Below, in pieces: positions 50,168-58,787 of a stretch of 64,000 nt of DNA. The stretch covers positions 1-64,000 of the forward strand of contig JAHHRH010000003.1 in assembly GCA_020025915.1 (NCBI GenBank). The letters run 5' to 3'. Each line of letters opens with the position of its first letter. Positions within the stretch are counted from its first letter, which is position 1. Source of the DNA: Sutterella sp. GTDB lineage: Bacteria; Pseudomonadota; Gammaproteobacteria; Burkholderiales; Burkholderiaceae_F. The position numbers were made by a program, and so were the translations under genes. The notes below the pieces were generated by a model. It was not told the DNA's origin, made no database searches, and worked only from the letters and a program-made list of their open reading frames with translations.

Positions 50168-50554
50168 ATGGATGCAATGCGCATTGATAAGTGGCTTTGG
50201 GCTGCACGTTTTTTCAAGACGCGTTCTATTGCTCAAGTAGAAGTAGGTTTAGGCCGCGTTTTGCTTTCTGGCCAACGTTTAAAACCTTCTCGCGATGTCA
50301 AAGTTGGGGACTGTTTAGAGATTCATCGCGGAGAAGAAATATTTGTAGTTTATGTTGAAGGTTTGTCGAATACGCGAGGGCCAGCATCGGTAGCTCAGAC
50401 GTTATATCGCGAAACAGAAACCAGTCTAAAAGCCCGCGAACAGCGCAAAGAAATGTTGCGTCTCGCGTCCGAGCCCTCACGGTTTATTACGCAAGGTCGC
50501 CCTACTAAACGTGATGGCCGCCTATTGAGGAAATTTCAGGAAGAATGGAATTAG
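50168..50554 (+). CDS. hslR: Heat-shock protein 15 (HslR), S4-domain RNA-binding protein
   Basis: A 128-residue small basic protein. The S4 domain is at the N-terminus (MRIDKWLWAARFFKTRSIAQ with the motif VLLSGQRLKPSRDVKVGD). The tail is basic and helical (KAREQRKEMLRLASEP). HslR binds stalled 50S subunits that carry a nascent chain and helps recycle them. The ATG at 50168 follows a G-rich ribosome site; the longer frame from 50135 begins inside the rplQ terminator. The gene sits between two terminators, so it is monocistronic. Confidence 0.88.
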   Translation: MDAMRIDKWLWAARFFKTRSIAQVEVGLGRVLLSGQRLKPSRDVKVGDCLEIHRGEEIFVVYVEGLSNTRGPASVAQTLYRETETSLKAREQRKEMLRLASEPSRFITQGRPTKRDGRLLRKFQEEWN

Positions 50555-50562
50555 TAATGAAG

Positions 50563-50596
50563 AAGAGCCTGCTCTATTGAAAAGCAGGCTCTTTTT
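50563..50596. terminator. Terminator between convergent hslR and hemB
   Basis: AAGAGCCTGCT (50563-50573) and AGCAGGCTCTT (50583-50593) form a perfect 11-bp stem with a 9-nt loop and a T run for the plus strand. For hemB the tail is weak. Confidence 0.85.
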
Positions 50597-50626
50597 ACTT
50601 AGTTATGAAGTACGAGTCAGTGCTCT

Positions 50627-51640
50627 TTAGTAGTTGTAACCCTCACGGATCCAACGTGCAACATCCAAAGCGCAATATGTCAATATGCCATCGGCACCAG
50701 CACGTTTGAAGCAGACCATCGTTTCAAATGTGATTTTCTTTTCGTCAATAGCTCCTGCTTGGGCTGCAAACTTGATCATGGCATATTCGCCGGAAACATG
50801 GTAAGCGAAGGTAGGAGCTTTAAATTCCTGTTTAACACGCCAAAGGACATCAAGATATGGAACACCTGGTTTGACCATGACCATGTCAGCACCTTCTGCA
50901 AGATCTAAGCCTACTTCCCAAAGTGCTTCGTCGCCGTTAGCAGGATCTTGTTGGTAGACAGCTTTGTTCGATTTACCTAAGTTGGAAGAGGAACCTACTG
51001 CATCACGGAAGGGGCCGTAATAGGAGCTTGCGTACTTGGCAGAATAGGCCATGATTCGTGTATGAATTAAGCCTTCTTTTTCTAGACGATCACGGATGAT
51101 GCCAATACGACCGTCCATCATATCGGACGGTGCGACAACATCAGCCCCAGCGCGAGCTTGCGCTAAGACTTGTTCAACCAGTACTTCAATGGTTTCATCG
51201 TTAAGTATGTAGCCTTCTTCATCAATCAGACCGTCCTGCCCGTGGGTAGTATAGGGGTCAAGAGCGACGTCACACATGATGCCTAATTGTGGATAGGCTT
51301 GCTTTAAAGCCTTTACGGCACGAGGAATGAGTCCATTGGAATTGGCTGCTTCACGACCATCAGGCGTCTTCAGTTCTTCTGCAATATGAGGGAAAAGTGC
51401 GAGCATTGGAATGCCAAGTTCAACGCATTCACCTGCTACTTTGAGAAGCTCGTCAATGCTCAAGCGATCAACGCCAGGCATAGACGGAACCGGTTCACGA
51501 AGCCCCGTCCCTTCGATTATAAAAACAGGAAGAATCAAATCGTTCGGTGTGACAACATTTTCTCGCATGAGGCGGCGGGAAAAGTCATCGTGACGCATAC
51601 GACGCATACGTACGCTCGGATAGGCACCAAGTGTCTGCAT
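50627..51640 (-). CDS. hemB: Delta-aminolevulinic acid dehydratase (porphobilinogen synthase)
   Basis: A 337-residue enzyme that condenses two 5-aminolevulinate molecules to porphobilinogen in tetrapyrrole synthesis. The two active-site lysines lie in MAYSAKYASSYYGPFRDA and MVMVKPGVPYLD. The metal loop reads DVALDPYTTHGQDG: the cysteines of zinc enzymes are replaced by Ala and Asp, so this is the zinc-independent, Mg2+/K+-type enzyme. The length is normal. It lies alone, 68 bp downstream of engB on the same strand. Confidence 0.96.
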   Translation of the reverse strand: MQTLGAYPSVRMRRMRHDDFSRRLMRENVVTPNDLILPVFIIEGTGLREPVPSMPGVDRLSIDELLKVAGECVELGIPMLALFPHIAEELKTPDGREAANSNGLIPRAVKALKQAYPQLGIMCDVALDPYTTHGQDGLIDEEGYILNDETIEVLVEQVLAQARAGADVVAPSDMMDGRIGIIRDRLEKEGLIHTRIMAYSAKYASSYYGPFRDAVGSSSNLGKSNKAVYQQDPANGDEALWEVGLDLAEGADMVMVKPGVPYLDVLWRVKQEFKAPTFAYHVSGEYAMIKFAAQAGAIDEKKITFETMVCFKRAGADGILTYCALDVARWIREGYNY

Positions 51641-51708
51641 TTTTTTATTCCTACAAAAGGTAAGGCTGACGTTTAAAGAAGTCAGTAATCAATAGGTGTT
51701 CCTTAACT

Positions 51709-52356
51709 TTAATCCCCTGGTCTTTCTTCAGCATTAAGTCCAAGCCAACTTTCCAAAACTGAAGCCAATTCAGCAGTCCCTTCTTTCTTCATTCCTGAAA
51801 ATAATTGAACGGTGACATGAGGGCCAATTTCTGCTGCGCGTTTTTGAGCCATACGTAATGTGGTTCGGCGTTCCATGTTTTTTAATTGGTCTGCTTTATT
51901 TAATAACCAGTGCATCTTAACATTTGGACGTCCAGCCATAAATTCTATTAACCATTCATCCGTTGGCATGAATGGACGACGAGCATCCATGACAATAACA
52001 AGGCCAGTCATGGTCGGACGCTGAGCAATATATCCACCGACTAATTGTGACCAAGTTTTACGAGTGTCTTCGCTTGCTTTTGCAAAACCATAGCCTGGTA
52101 AGTCCACGAGATACCCAACATCATCACGGTTCCCTTGCTCATTCTTTTGAGAAAGTGCAAAAAAGTTGATCAATTGCGTACGTCCAGGTGTCTTACTAGC
52201 AAAGGCTAAACGCGTTTTACGGGTAAGGACATTGATTGTTGTCGATTTACCTGCGTTGGAGCGACCTGCAAATGCAATTTCAGGTGCTCCTTCGGGAGGG
52301 AGACCAGACAATTTAGCGGCTGAAATGACGAAACGGGCAGAGTCAAAAATACTCAA
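51709..52356 (-). CDS. engB: Ribosome-biogenesis GTPase YihA/EngB
   Basis: A 215-residue essential GTPase involved in 50S assembly. G1 is GRSNAGKST (residues 31-39), G2 lies in TPGRTQLINFF, G3 is DLPGYG and G4 is NKAD. No membrane or RNA-binding extension is present, as usual for the family. Also called YsxC. The start is the ATG at 52356. Confidence 0.95.
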   Translation of the reverse strand: MSIFDSARFVISAAKLSGLPPEGAPEIAFAGRSNAGKSTTINVLTRKTRLAFASKTPGRTQLINFFALSQKNEQGNRDDVGYLVDLPGYGFAKASEDTRKTWSQLVGGYIAQRPTMTGLVIVMDARRPFMPTDEWLIEFMAGRPNVKMHWLLNKADQLKNMERRTTLRMAQKRAAEIGPHVTVQLFSGMKKEGTAELASVLESWLGLNAEERPGD

Positions 52357-52445
52357 GGCGACCTCGATAAAAAAATAAAAGAGTGTCTCATTGTACTAGG
52401 TGAATCATTCCTTTTTGATGGAATGATTCACCTTAATCCTGGATA

Positions 52446-53489
52446 TTAGGGAGCTTTACCAAAGACTTCATTTAACTGCATGGACACACGTACAAAGGTT
52501 GTGCGCATGGTCAGCTCTTTCAGTCGACGTGCACCTACATAGGTGCAGGCACTACGGACGCCACCAAGAATGTCTTGAACGGTTTGGTCGATAGGCCCTC
52601 TCGCAGGAATTAAAACTGCTTTCCCTTCGGCCGCTCGGTACTTGGCGACACCACCAGAGTATTTGTTCATTGCATTACGTGAGCTCATGCCATAGAAGCG
52701 CTTAAAGGTGCCTTGTTCTGTTTCAACAATTTCACCTGCGGATTCGTTGTGACCTGCTAGCATGCCGCCAAGCATCACAAAGTCTGCTCCACCGCCAAAT
52801 GCTTTAGCTATGTCGCCTGGGACTGTACAACCACCGTCGGCACAGATGCGGCCTCCTAATCCATGCGCTGCATCAGCACACTCAATAATGGCTGAAAGTT
52901 GTGGATATCCAACTCCGGTCATCTTTCTGGTTGTACAAACAGAGCCAGGTCCGATCCCAACTTTGACAATGTCGGCCCCTGCCAAAAGCAATTCTTCAGT
53001 CATGTCTCCAGTAACCACATTCCCAGCCATGATGACCAGGTTGGGATAGCTTTCTCTAACCTTTTTGACAAAAGCAACGAAAGCTTCCGTATAGCCATTA
53101 GCCACATCAATACAAACGTATTGAATTGCTTCAGGTGCCTTTGTTATGGTTTGCTGGAACTTTTCCCAGTCCTGATTTCCAATCCCGAGAGAATAAAAAG
53201 CCGAAGATTTCTTTTCTAGCCGACTAAAGAAGTCGACATATTCATCATGCTCATAGTGCTTGTGAAGCGCGGTGGACATTTGATGGGTGGCTAGTGCGCT
53301 CGCCATTTCAAATGTGCCTGTAGTATCCATGTTTGCGGCGATAATGGGAATTCCATAGTACTTCACGGGGGAGTGCAAAAATTTGAATTCTCGCGTAATG
53401 TCTACTTCACTTCTGCTCGTGAGAGTTGAGCGCTTTGGGCGAATGAGAACGTCTTTAAAGTCAAGTTTGACGGAGTTTTCAAGGTGCAT
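52446..53489 (-). CDS. guaC: GMP reductase
   Basis: A 347-residue enzyme that converts GMP to IMP with NADPH. From the ATG at 53489 (AAGGAG 5 nt upstream) the length equals E. coli GuaC. The catalytic Cys185 is in GPGSVCTTRKMTGVGYP, which distinguishes it together with the NADP-side contacts from IMP dehydrogenase. No CBS domains are present, also as expected for GuaC. The open frame extends 20 codons upstream but without a ribosome site. Two terminator-like hairpins separate it from lysA. Confidence 0.96.
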   Translation of the reverse strand: MHLENSVKLDFKDVLIRPKRSTLTSRSEVDITREFKFLHSPVKYYGIPIIAANMDTTGTFEMASALATHQMSTALHKHYEHDEYVDFFSRLEKKSSAFYSLGIGNQDWEKFQQTITKAPEAIQYVCIDVANGYTEAFVAFVKKVRESYPNLVIMAGNVVTGDMTEELLLAGADIVKVGIGPGSVCTTRKMTGVGYPQLSAIIECADAAHGLGGRICADGGCTVPGDIAKAFGGGADFVMLGGMLAGHNESAGEIVETEQGTFKRFYGMSSRNAMNKYSGGVAKYRAAEGKAVLIPARGPIDQTVQDILGGVRSACTYVGARRLKELTMRTTFVRVSMQLNEVFGKAP

Positions 53490-53529
53490 AAATGTCTCCT
53501 TGGAAATGAAGTGGATATGACCATATAAC

Positions 53530-53576
53530 AGACACAAAAAACGCCGCATCTCAATAGTTACTGAGATCCGGCGTTT
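53530..53576 (-). terminator. Terminator in the guaC leader
   Basis: AAACGCCG...CTCA arms (53539-53553 with 53562-53576) form a 15-bp stem with one mismatch. On the minus strand it is followed by TTTTTTGTG. It lies 41 bp before guaC and 61 bp after lysA, so it either ends lysA or attenuates guaC. Confidence 0.7.
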
Positions 53577-53599
53577 ATATATTCTACGTTGAAATTCTC

Positions 53600-53627
53600 A
53601 TAAAGAGCAAGCCTTTAAAAGGCTTGC
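53600..53627 (-). terminator. Hairpin immediately after lysA
   Basis: GCAAGCCT (53607-53614) and AGGCTTGC (53620-53627) form an 8-bp stem with a 5-nt loop; the minus-strand tail is TCTTTATG. It starts 10 bp after the lysA stop. The tail is imperfect. Confidence 0.55.
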
Positions 53628-53636
53628 GAGACTGGG

Positions 53637-54932
53637 TTAAAGATCTAAAAATCGTTCACCCTGAATCAGGTGTTCGTAAGTTTCTGGGTCTCGCAAAGGA
53701 ATGACTTGATCACCATCGACGAGGATTTCCATGGGGAGTACACGACTGTTGTAGTGACAAGCCATACTGGCACCATAAGCTCCGGCATCCAAGACGGCCA
53801 ACCAATCATTGGCTTTTACCGCCAGTTCTCGAGCACGACCTAAGAAATCAGAACTTTCACAGACTGGTCCTACGACATCCATGACTAATGGCTCTATGTC
53901 ATGACGTTCTACGACTGGGACGATGTCCATCCAGGCTGAATAGAGAGCTGGTCGAATTAGGTCGTTCATTCCGCCTTCGACAATACAGAAATTACGTGTA
54001 TCACCGTACTTTATGTATTGCACCTGAGTCATGAGTACGCCAGCATTTCCTACGATGGAGCGTCCAGGCTCAACGAGAAGTTTAATGTCACCGAATCCAC
54101 GAGCTTTCAGTAACGCTTTAATTGGTTGAAGTAGGGTTTGTGGCGTCGGAGGGACATCTTCAGGACGGTATTGAATGCCTAGGCCACCACCGATATCAAT
54201 GTGTGATAAGACGAGCCCTCGTGCTTTCAAGCGATCCATCGTATCGATAAGACGTGTGACAGAATCTAAATAAGGCTGGGTGTCAATGATTTGGCTTCCA
54301 ATGTGTGCGTCAATACCTTTGATTTCAATACCAGGCATATTGGCGGCACGAAGGTAAATTGTTTCCGCGTGAGCAATAGGAATGCCAAACTTATTATTTT
54401 TGAGACCTGTCGAAATGTATGGGTGGGTTTTAGGGTCAACATCAGGATTGCATCGAATGGAGATAGGGGCTCTAAGTCCTAGAGACTGAGCTATTTCATT
54501 GATGCGTTCGAGTTCTGGTTCACTCTCGACGTTAAAACATCCAATTCCCTGTTTCAGAGCATAAGCAATTTCTTTACGAGTTTTGCCTACTCCTGAATAA
54601 ACAATTTTGTGTGGGGTAAATCCTGCTCGTAAGGCACGAGCAATTTCACCACCACTGACGGTGTCAACTCCAGCCCCCAATTTAGCCAAGATCTGCAAAA
54701 TACCCACAGTGGAATTGGCTTTCATGGCATAGCACACCTGATGAGGAACATCAGCTAAAGCTGACTGATAAGCCATGAAGTTAGTTTCAATTTGCGCACG
54801 GGAGTAAATGTATGTCGTTCTTTCTACCTCTTGCGCTATACGAGAGAGGGGTACGTTTTCACACCATAGTTCAACGCCTTGACGATGAAAGAAAGTATGT
54901 GGACGGCTACAGGCTGAGGTGTCGAAGGTCAT
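53637..54932 (-). CDS. lysA: Diaminopimelate decarboxylase
   Basis: A 431-residue PLP enzyme that makes lysine from meso-diaminopimelate. Lys71 in YAMKANS binds PLP, HIDIGGGLGIQY is the phosphate-binding glycine loop, EPGRSIVGNAG binds substrate, and CESSDFLG supplies the catalytic Cys from the partner subunit. The N-terminus (about 20 residues) is variable. It follows lptM by 16 bp; the lptM-lysA pair is common in proteobacteria. Confidence 0.95.
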   Translation of the reverse strand: MTFDTSACSRPHTFFHRQGVELWCENVPLSRIAQEVERTTYIYSRAQIETNFMAYQSALADVPHQVCYAMKANSTVGILQILAKLGAGVDTVSGGEIARALRAGFTPHKIVYSGVGKTRKEIAYALKQGIGCFNVESEPELERINEIAQSLGLRAPISIRCNPDVDPKTHPYISTGLKNNKFGIPIAHAETIYLRAANMPGIEIKGIDAHIGSQIIDTQPYLDSVTRLIDTMDRLKARGLVLSHIDIGGGLGIQYRPEDVPPTPQTLLQPIKALLKARGFGDIKLLVEPGRSIVGNAGVLMTQVQYIKYGDTRNFCIVEGGMNDLIRPALYSAWMDIVPVVERHDIEPLVMDVVGPVCESSDFLGRARELAVKANDWLAVLDAGAYGASMACHYNSRVLPMEILVDGDQVIPLRDPETYEHLIQGERFLDL

Positions 54933-54948
54933 GAGAAAAAAAGGTGTG

Positions 54949-55086
54949 TTAAAGTCCAGAAGAAGATTTTTGCATAGAGACTGGTGCTTGCTGATCGGGC
55001 ATATAGAGGTCTCCCTTTTGACCGCAACCAGTTAGGCTGATGCAGAGTGTGGTGATAATGCCAACTAAAACGGCAGTTCTCAACAT
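54949..55086 (-). CDS. lptM: LptM (YifL-type) small lipoprotein
   Basis: A 45-residue lipoprotein with signal peptide MLRTAVLVGIITTLCISLTGC and the conserved CGQKGDLYMP just after the lipidated cysteine. In E. coli LptM assists assembly of the LptD/LptE lipopolysaccharide translocon. The ATG at 55086 has AAAGGA 6-7 nt upstream; the longer frame to 55254 runs antisense through cyaY and is rejected. Its start codon is only 16 bp from the divergent cyaY start. Confidence 0.88.
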   Translation of the reverse strand: MLRTAVLVGIITTLCISLTGCGQKGDLYMPDQQAPVSMQKSSSGL

Positions 55087-55102
55087 AGGAAATCCTTTCA
55101 CA

Positions 55103-55408
55103 ATGGATAAAGATACAGAATTTTTAACCGTCGCCGAAGCAGAAATGCAATCTTTAGAGGCATGGCTTGAACTAGCTTCTGAAGATGTTGATTGCATACG
55201 TAGCGGTAATGTACTCACGATTGAGCTTGAAAATGGCGAACAAGTAGTCGTCAATATTCAGACCCCTATGCGTGAGATTTGGTGTGCTTCTCGCTTTGGA
55301 GGGCATCATTTCTCTTTGCAACAAGGTGTATGGAAAGACTCTCGCTCAGGATTGACGCTCGAAGAAGTTGTTCGTGATGCATTAATGCGACTCGACGCGG
55401 AGCTTTAA
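55103..55408 (+). CDS. cyaY: Iron donor protein CyaY (bacterial frataxin)
   Basis: A 101-residue frataxin homologue. The acidic first helix (MDKDTEFLTVAEAEMQSLEA, continuing LELASEDVDC) would bind iron, and the sheet motif TPMREIWCASRFGGHHF has the conserved Trp. It controls iron delivery for iron-sulfur assembly through IscS. The ATG at 55103 is preceded by AGGAAA at about 10 nt. The gene is divergent from lptM, and convergent with mrcA. Confidence 0.92.
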   Translation: MDKDTEFLTVAEAEMQSLEAWLELASEDVDCIRSGNVLTIELENGEQVVVNIQTPMREIWCASRFGGHHFSLQQGVWKDSRSGLTLEEVVRDALMRLDAEL

Positions 55409-55516
55409 TCAAATAGCAAGTGTAGCGGTTATCGATTACGATAACCATAAGGAAAAAAGAGGAGATGCTTTCTTTGTGTACTAGATTCTCTTTTTAATTT
55501 TGTGATGGATATGAAG

Positions 55517-55576
55517 AAAAGGGAGTGTTGATAAAGTCAGGATGTCCTGAACTTTGTCACACTCCCTATATCTTTT
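55517..55576. terminator. Long bidirectional terminator between cyaY and mrcA
   Basis: GGGAGTGT (55521-55528) pairs with ACACTCCC (55559-55566). The inside is a further imperfect stem of about 12 bp ending in AGGA/TCCT. Flanks are ATATCTTTTTG on the plus side and TTTTCTTC on the minus side, so both convergent genes can use it. Confidence 0.8.
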
Positions 55577-55583
55577 TGAGTCT

Positions 55584-57959
55584 TTAGAAGATCTGATCTC
55601 GGACGAGCTCGGAGGTACTATTTTCACTTGAACTCATGAGGTCAGAGAAATCGGCACCGTGAATGGGGTCGCGATAAAAATATTCTCCGTTGGATTCTAC
55701 AACGCTCTCTGGCATTTGACGCATGTAATTGGGTGTGTCTTTAAGTGTTGCCTTCATAAAGTCAATCCAAATTGGTAAGGCAAGACCGCCTCCGGTTTCA
55801 CGTGAGCCAAGTGGCTTCGGAGTATCGTATCCCATCCAGGTCACGGCAACTAAGTTACCAGCATAGCCACAGAACCAAGCGTCGTGACTATCGTTTGTGG
55901 TTCCTGTTTTGCCGCCGATATCAGTTCGGCCGAGCATTTTTGTGGCACGAGCTGCAGTGCCATGTGTTGCTACACCATGTAGCAAACTATGCATGATGTA
56001 GGCATTGCGATCATCAATAGCTCGAATAGACTCATCCCCAGCGGTTCGATTAGTGGCACGCATCAAAGTTCGACCATCGACATCGGTGACACGTTCAATC
56101 AAGTAAGGTTGTACTCGATAGCCACCATTGGCAAAGACTGTGTATCCACCTAACATTTGCCAAGGCGTGACGCTACCTGCGCCTAATGCCATTGGAAGGT
56201 TAGCCAGTTGCTTTTCAGGTGGGAAGCCAAACTTACGAACGAATTCCTGCGCATATTCAGGGGTAATGGCCTGCATGATACGAATAGAAATCAAATTCTT
56301 GGACTTTTCCAACCCACGACGCAATGGCATAGGGCCATCAAAACGACCTTCATAGTTTTTAGGCGCCCAAATCTTATTACCTGTAAGCTTGGGATCAATA
56401 CTGATTGGCGCATCGTTGATGATAGTGGCTGGTGTAAAGCCTTTATCTAAAGCAGCTGAATAGATAAATGGTTTAAATGACGAGCCAGGCTGACGCCAAG
56501 CTTGTGTGACGTGGTTGAACATGTTTAGGTTAAAGTCAAACCCACCCACTAATGCGCGTACTGCACCTGTATTAAAGTCGCCAGCGACAAACGCTGCTTC
56601 GACGCGAGGTACTTGGGCTAATGTCCATTGTTTGCCATTTGCAGAGCGCATCACGCGAATGATGGCACCAGGCTTGAGTGCTTTGTCGATATAGGCTTTC
56701 GAGACTTTACCAAGATGACGACGAGCAAATTTTAGGCTGTTCGCGTCAAGGGTTACAGTTTCATTGGCAGATATGGCAGCGGTAATACCCTTGGGGGTTG
56801 CCTCAATGACGATTGCAGGCAACATAAAGGGAGATGTGGTCGTTTTTTCTAAAGCCTGTCGGATGGTGGACGGGCGTTTTGATACGTCGCTTAAGTCGAT
56901 ATAACCTTCTGGGCCACGATAACCATATTTACGATCGTAGGAAATCAACTGACGACGAACGGCATCGACGGCGGTTTTTTGAGCTGCCATATCGATCGTG
57001 GTGTAAACGTTGATACCACGAGAATAGGTTTCTTCTTTGAAAATGTCATAGACCAACATACGAGCGAGCTCTGCCGCATATTTTGCGGTAATCGATTCTT
57101 CACTCATATTGGCGGCAACCATTTCCTGCTGCGTGGTCACACGACGAGTTTCCATGGGTTGAGCCTTTTCGGTCTCATAAGTGAGTTCGTCGATATAACC
57201 CAAGTCAAACATGCGGCGTAGGACATAGTTTTTTCGCATGGTTGCTCGCGTTGGATTCACGATGGGGTTATAAGCGGAGGGTGCTACAGGGAGACCAGCT
57301 AACGTAGCGGCTTCCCCCACAGAAATTTGGTCAAGTGAACGACCAAAATAGGTATGTGCTGCGCTTTGGAAACCGTAAGAACGTTGACCTAAATAAATTT
57401 GGTTTAAGTAAATTTCCAAAATCTGGTCCTTCGTCAAAGTTTGCTCGATTTTGAAGGACATGGCGATTTCGTAAAGTTTACGGGTGTAAGTGCGTTCGGA
57501 TGATAAAAAGAAGTTACGCGCAACTTGCTGTGTAATCGTAGAGCCTCCTTGCCCACGACGTCCAGTGACGAGATTCGCGAACGCAGCACGTAAAATCCCT
57601 GTAATTTCGATCCCTGGATGCTCATAGAAGCCATCGTCTTCCGCAGCAAGGATTGCGTGTTTAACATGAGCAGGGATTTCTGTTAATCGGACAAAGTCAC
57701 GACGTTCTTCGCCAAATTCACCAATGAGTTTGCCGTCAGCACTCCATACGCGTAAAGGAACGCAGGGGCGATAGTCGGCAACAGTGTCAATGGGAGGTAG
57801 TTGACGATAGATGAAAGCAAAAACAAAGACGGCTAGCAGAATACCCGAAGCTGCACCAGCCAAACAGATACCTAGAAACCACTTAAAAAAAGACGCGGTT
57901 TTTGAACTTTTACGCGTTGGCTTACGTGCTGGAGGTGTTTTTCGTTTAGTTTGAGTCAC
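55584..57959 (-). CDS. mrcA: Penicillin-binding protein 1A (bifunctional)
   Basis: A 791-residue inner-membrane enzyme that polymerises and cross-links peptidoglycan. After a basic N-terminus and one membrane helix (residues about 24-50) comes the glycosyltransferase GT51 domain with EDDGFYEHPGI and GQGGSTITQQVARN. An OB-like insert follows. The transpeptidase domain has SxxK as PGSSFKPF, SxN as KSKN and KTG as GGKTGTTND. The length is normal for PBP1A of Burkholderiales. It is monocistronic; murA, another wall gene, lies 5 kb downstream but is not linked in transcription. Confidence 0.95.
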   Translation of the reverse strand: MTQTKRKTPPARKPTRKSSKTASFFKWFLGICLAGAASGILLAVFVFAFIYRQLPPIDTVADYRPCVPLRVWSADGKLIGEFGEERRDFVRLTEIPAHVKHAILAAEDDGFYEHPGIEITGILRAAFANLVTGRRGQGGSTITQQVARNFFLSSERTYTRKLYEIAMSFKIEQTLTKDQILEIYLNQIYLGQRSYGFQSAAHTYFGRSLDQISVGEAATLAGLPVAPSAYNPIVNPTRATMRKNYVLRRMFDLGYIDELTYETEKAQPMETRRVTTQQEMVAANMSEESITAKYAAELARMLVYDIFKEETYSRGINVYTTIDMAAQKTAVDAVRRQLISYDRKYGYRGPEGYIDLSDVSKRPSTIRQALEKTTTSPFMLPAIVIEATPKGITAAISANETVTLDANSLKFARRHLGKVSKAYIDKALKPGAIIRVMRSANGKQWTLAQVPRVEAAFVAGDFNTGAVRALVGGFDFNLNMFNHVTQAWRQPGSSFKPFIYSAALDKGFTPATIINDAPISIDPKLTGNKIWAPKNYEGRFDGPMPLRRGLEKSKNLISIRIMQAITPEYAQEFVRKFGFPPEKQLANLPMALGAGSVTPWQMLGGYTVFANGGYRVQPYLIERVTDVDGRTLMRATNRTAGDESIRAIDDRNAYIMHSLLHGVATHGTAARATKMLGRTDIGGKTGTTNDSHDAWFCGYAGNLVAVTWMGYDTPKPLGSRETGGGLALPIWIDFMKATLKDTPNYMRQMPESVVESNGEYFYRDPIHGADFSDLMSSSENSTSELVRDQIF

Positions 57960-58286
57960 GAGAAGACTAGGTGATAAATAGCGCGAGTGACAACGTGTAT
58001 GTCGTACGTTGCTTTCTACGCATGAATAATGGGAAATAAATCGATTGTAGTCGAGAACCTCGATTCACGACATGTTGAATCGTATGAGAGATTGCCATAA
58101 ACACTCAGTTTTGTATGGATTTGCAAGTGTTAACTATCACTCGGCCGTGAGTTGTTGTTTTTTGGCTACTCTAAAAAGAGTAAAAAGTCGTGCAACAAAA
58201 GGAAGAAACGGAAGCTTTTCTCTTTCTAGTACTGAGGTTTCTCGTAAAGCGCGATAATAATTTCTTGCATTTGGAGCAAAGCGATT
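57960..58286. other. 327-bp region between divergent mrcA and the thioesterase gene
   Basis: No gene is supported. It must hold the promoters of both flanks. A CAACGT/ACGTTG dyad lies near the mrcA end (about 57992-58012). A TAATAAT stretch at about 58254 may be the -10 of the rightward operon, but I find no good -35 for it. TTTGGAG before 58287 is the ribosome site of the thioesterase gene. Short frames here lack start context. Confidence 0.45.
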
Positions 58287-58763
58287 ATGACAAATCCTAT
58301 TTATCGCCTGCCTGTAACGGTTGAAGCTTCGTCCATTGATATTCTTGGTCATGTGAATAATCGAGAATATATTCGCTGGATGGAAGAGGTTGCAACGTTG
58401 CATGCGGCATCTAGGGGACAGACATTTGAAGCGCTTAAGGCTTCAGGTTGTGCTTGGGTCGTGCGTCAACACTGGATTGAGTATCTAAAACCAGCGTTGC
58501 TCGGGGATAAATTGGACGTTTATACATGGGTACAAACGATCCGCAGAATTTCATCGCTCAGAAGGTATGCGATTATGCGTCAAGGTGAACTACTAACGGT
58601 GGGCGCGACTGAATGGGTGTTTGTAAATTATGTGAGACGTCGTCCTATGGCGATCCCACCAAATGTACAAGAAGCTTTTCAGTTGTTGCCGCCAGAGGCG
58701 CTAGAGTTACAAGAAATGGGGATTAGCAGGATGGTGCGATTTGCGCCTAGTGTTGGTCTCTAA
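58287..58763 (+). CDS. Hot-dog-fold acyl-CoA thioesterase
   Basis: A 158-residue protein of the 4HBT/YbgC type. The catalytic region is DILGHVNNREYIRWMEE, the family signature with Asp as nucleophile or base. It is followed by the central hot-dog helix (ATLHAASRGQTFEAL) and a long strand (WVVRQHWIEYLKPALLGDKL). YbgC-like enzymes hydrolyse acyl-CoA or acyl-ACP esters. It is 24 bp upstream of mlaF and on the same strand, so it is probably co-transcribed with the mla operon. Substrate unknown. Confidence 0.82.
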   Translation: MTNPIYRLPVTVEASSIDILGHVNNREYIRWMEEVATLHAASRGQTFEALKASGCAWVVRQHWIEYLKPALLGDKLDVYTWVQTIRRISSLRRYAIMRQGELLTVGATEWVFVNYVRRRPMAIPPNVQEAFQLLPPEALELQEMGISRMVRFAPSVGL

Positions 58764-58787
58764 TGATGCCAAGTGGATTAAAGGGCT

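Noticed and set aside
58072..58257. A 61-codon frame before the thioesterase gene
   Set aside because: No ribosome site, atypical composition, and it would occupy the expected promoter region.
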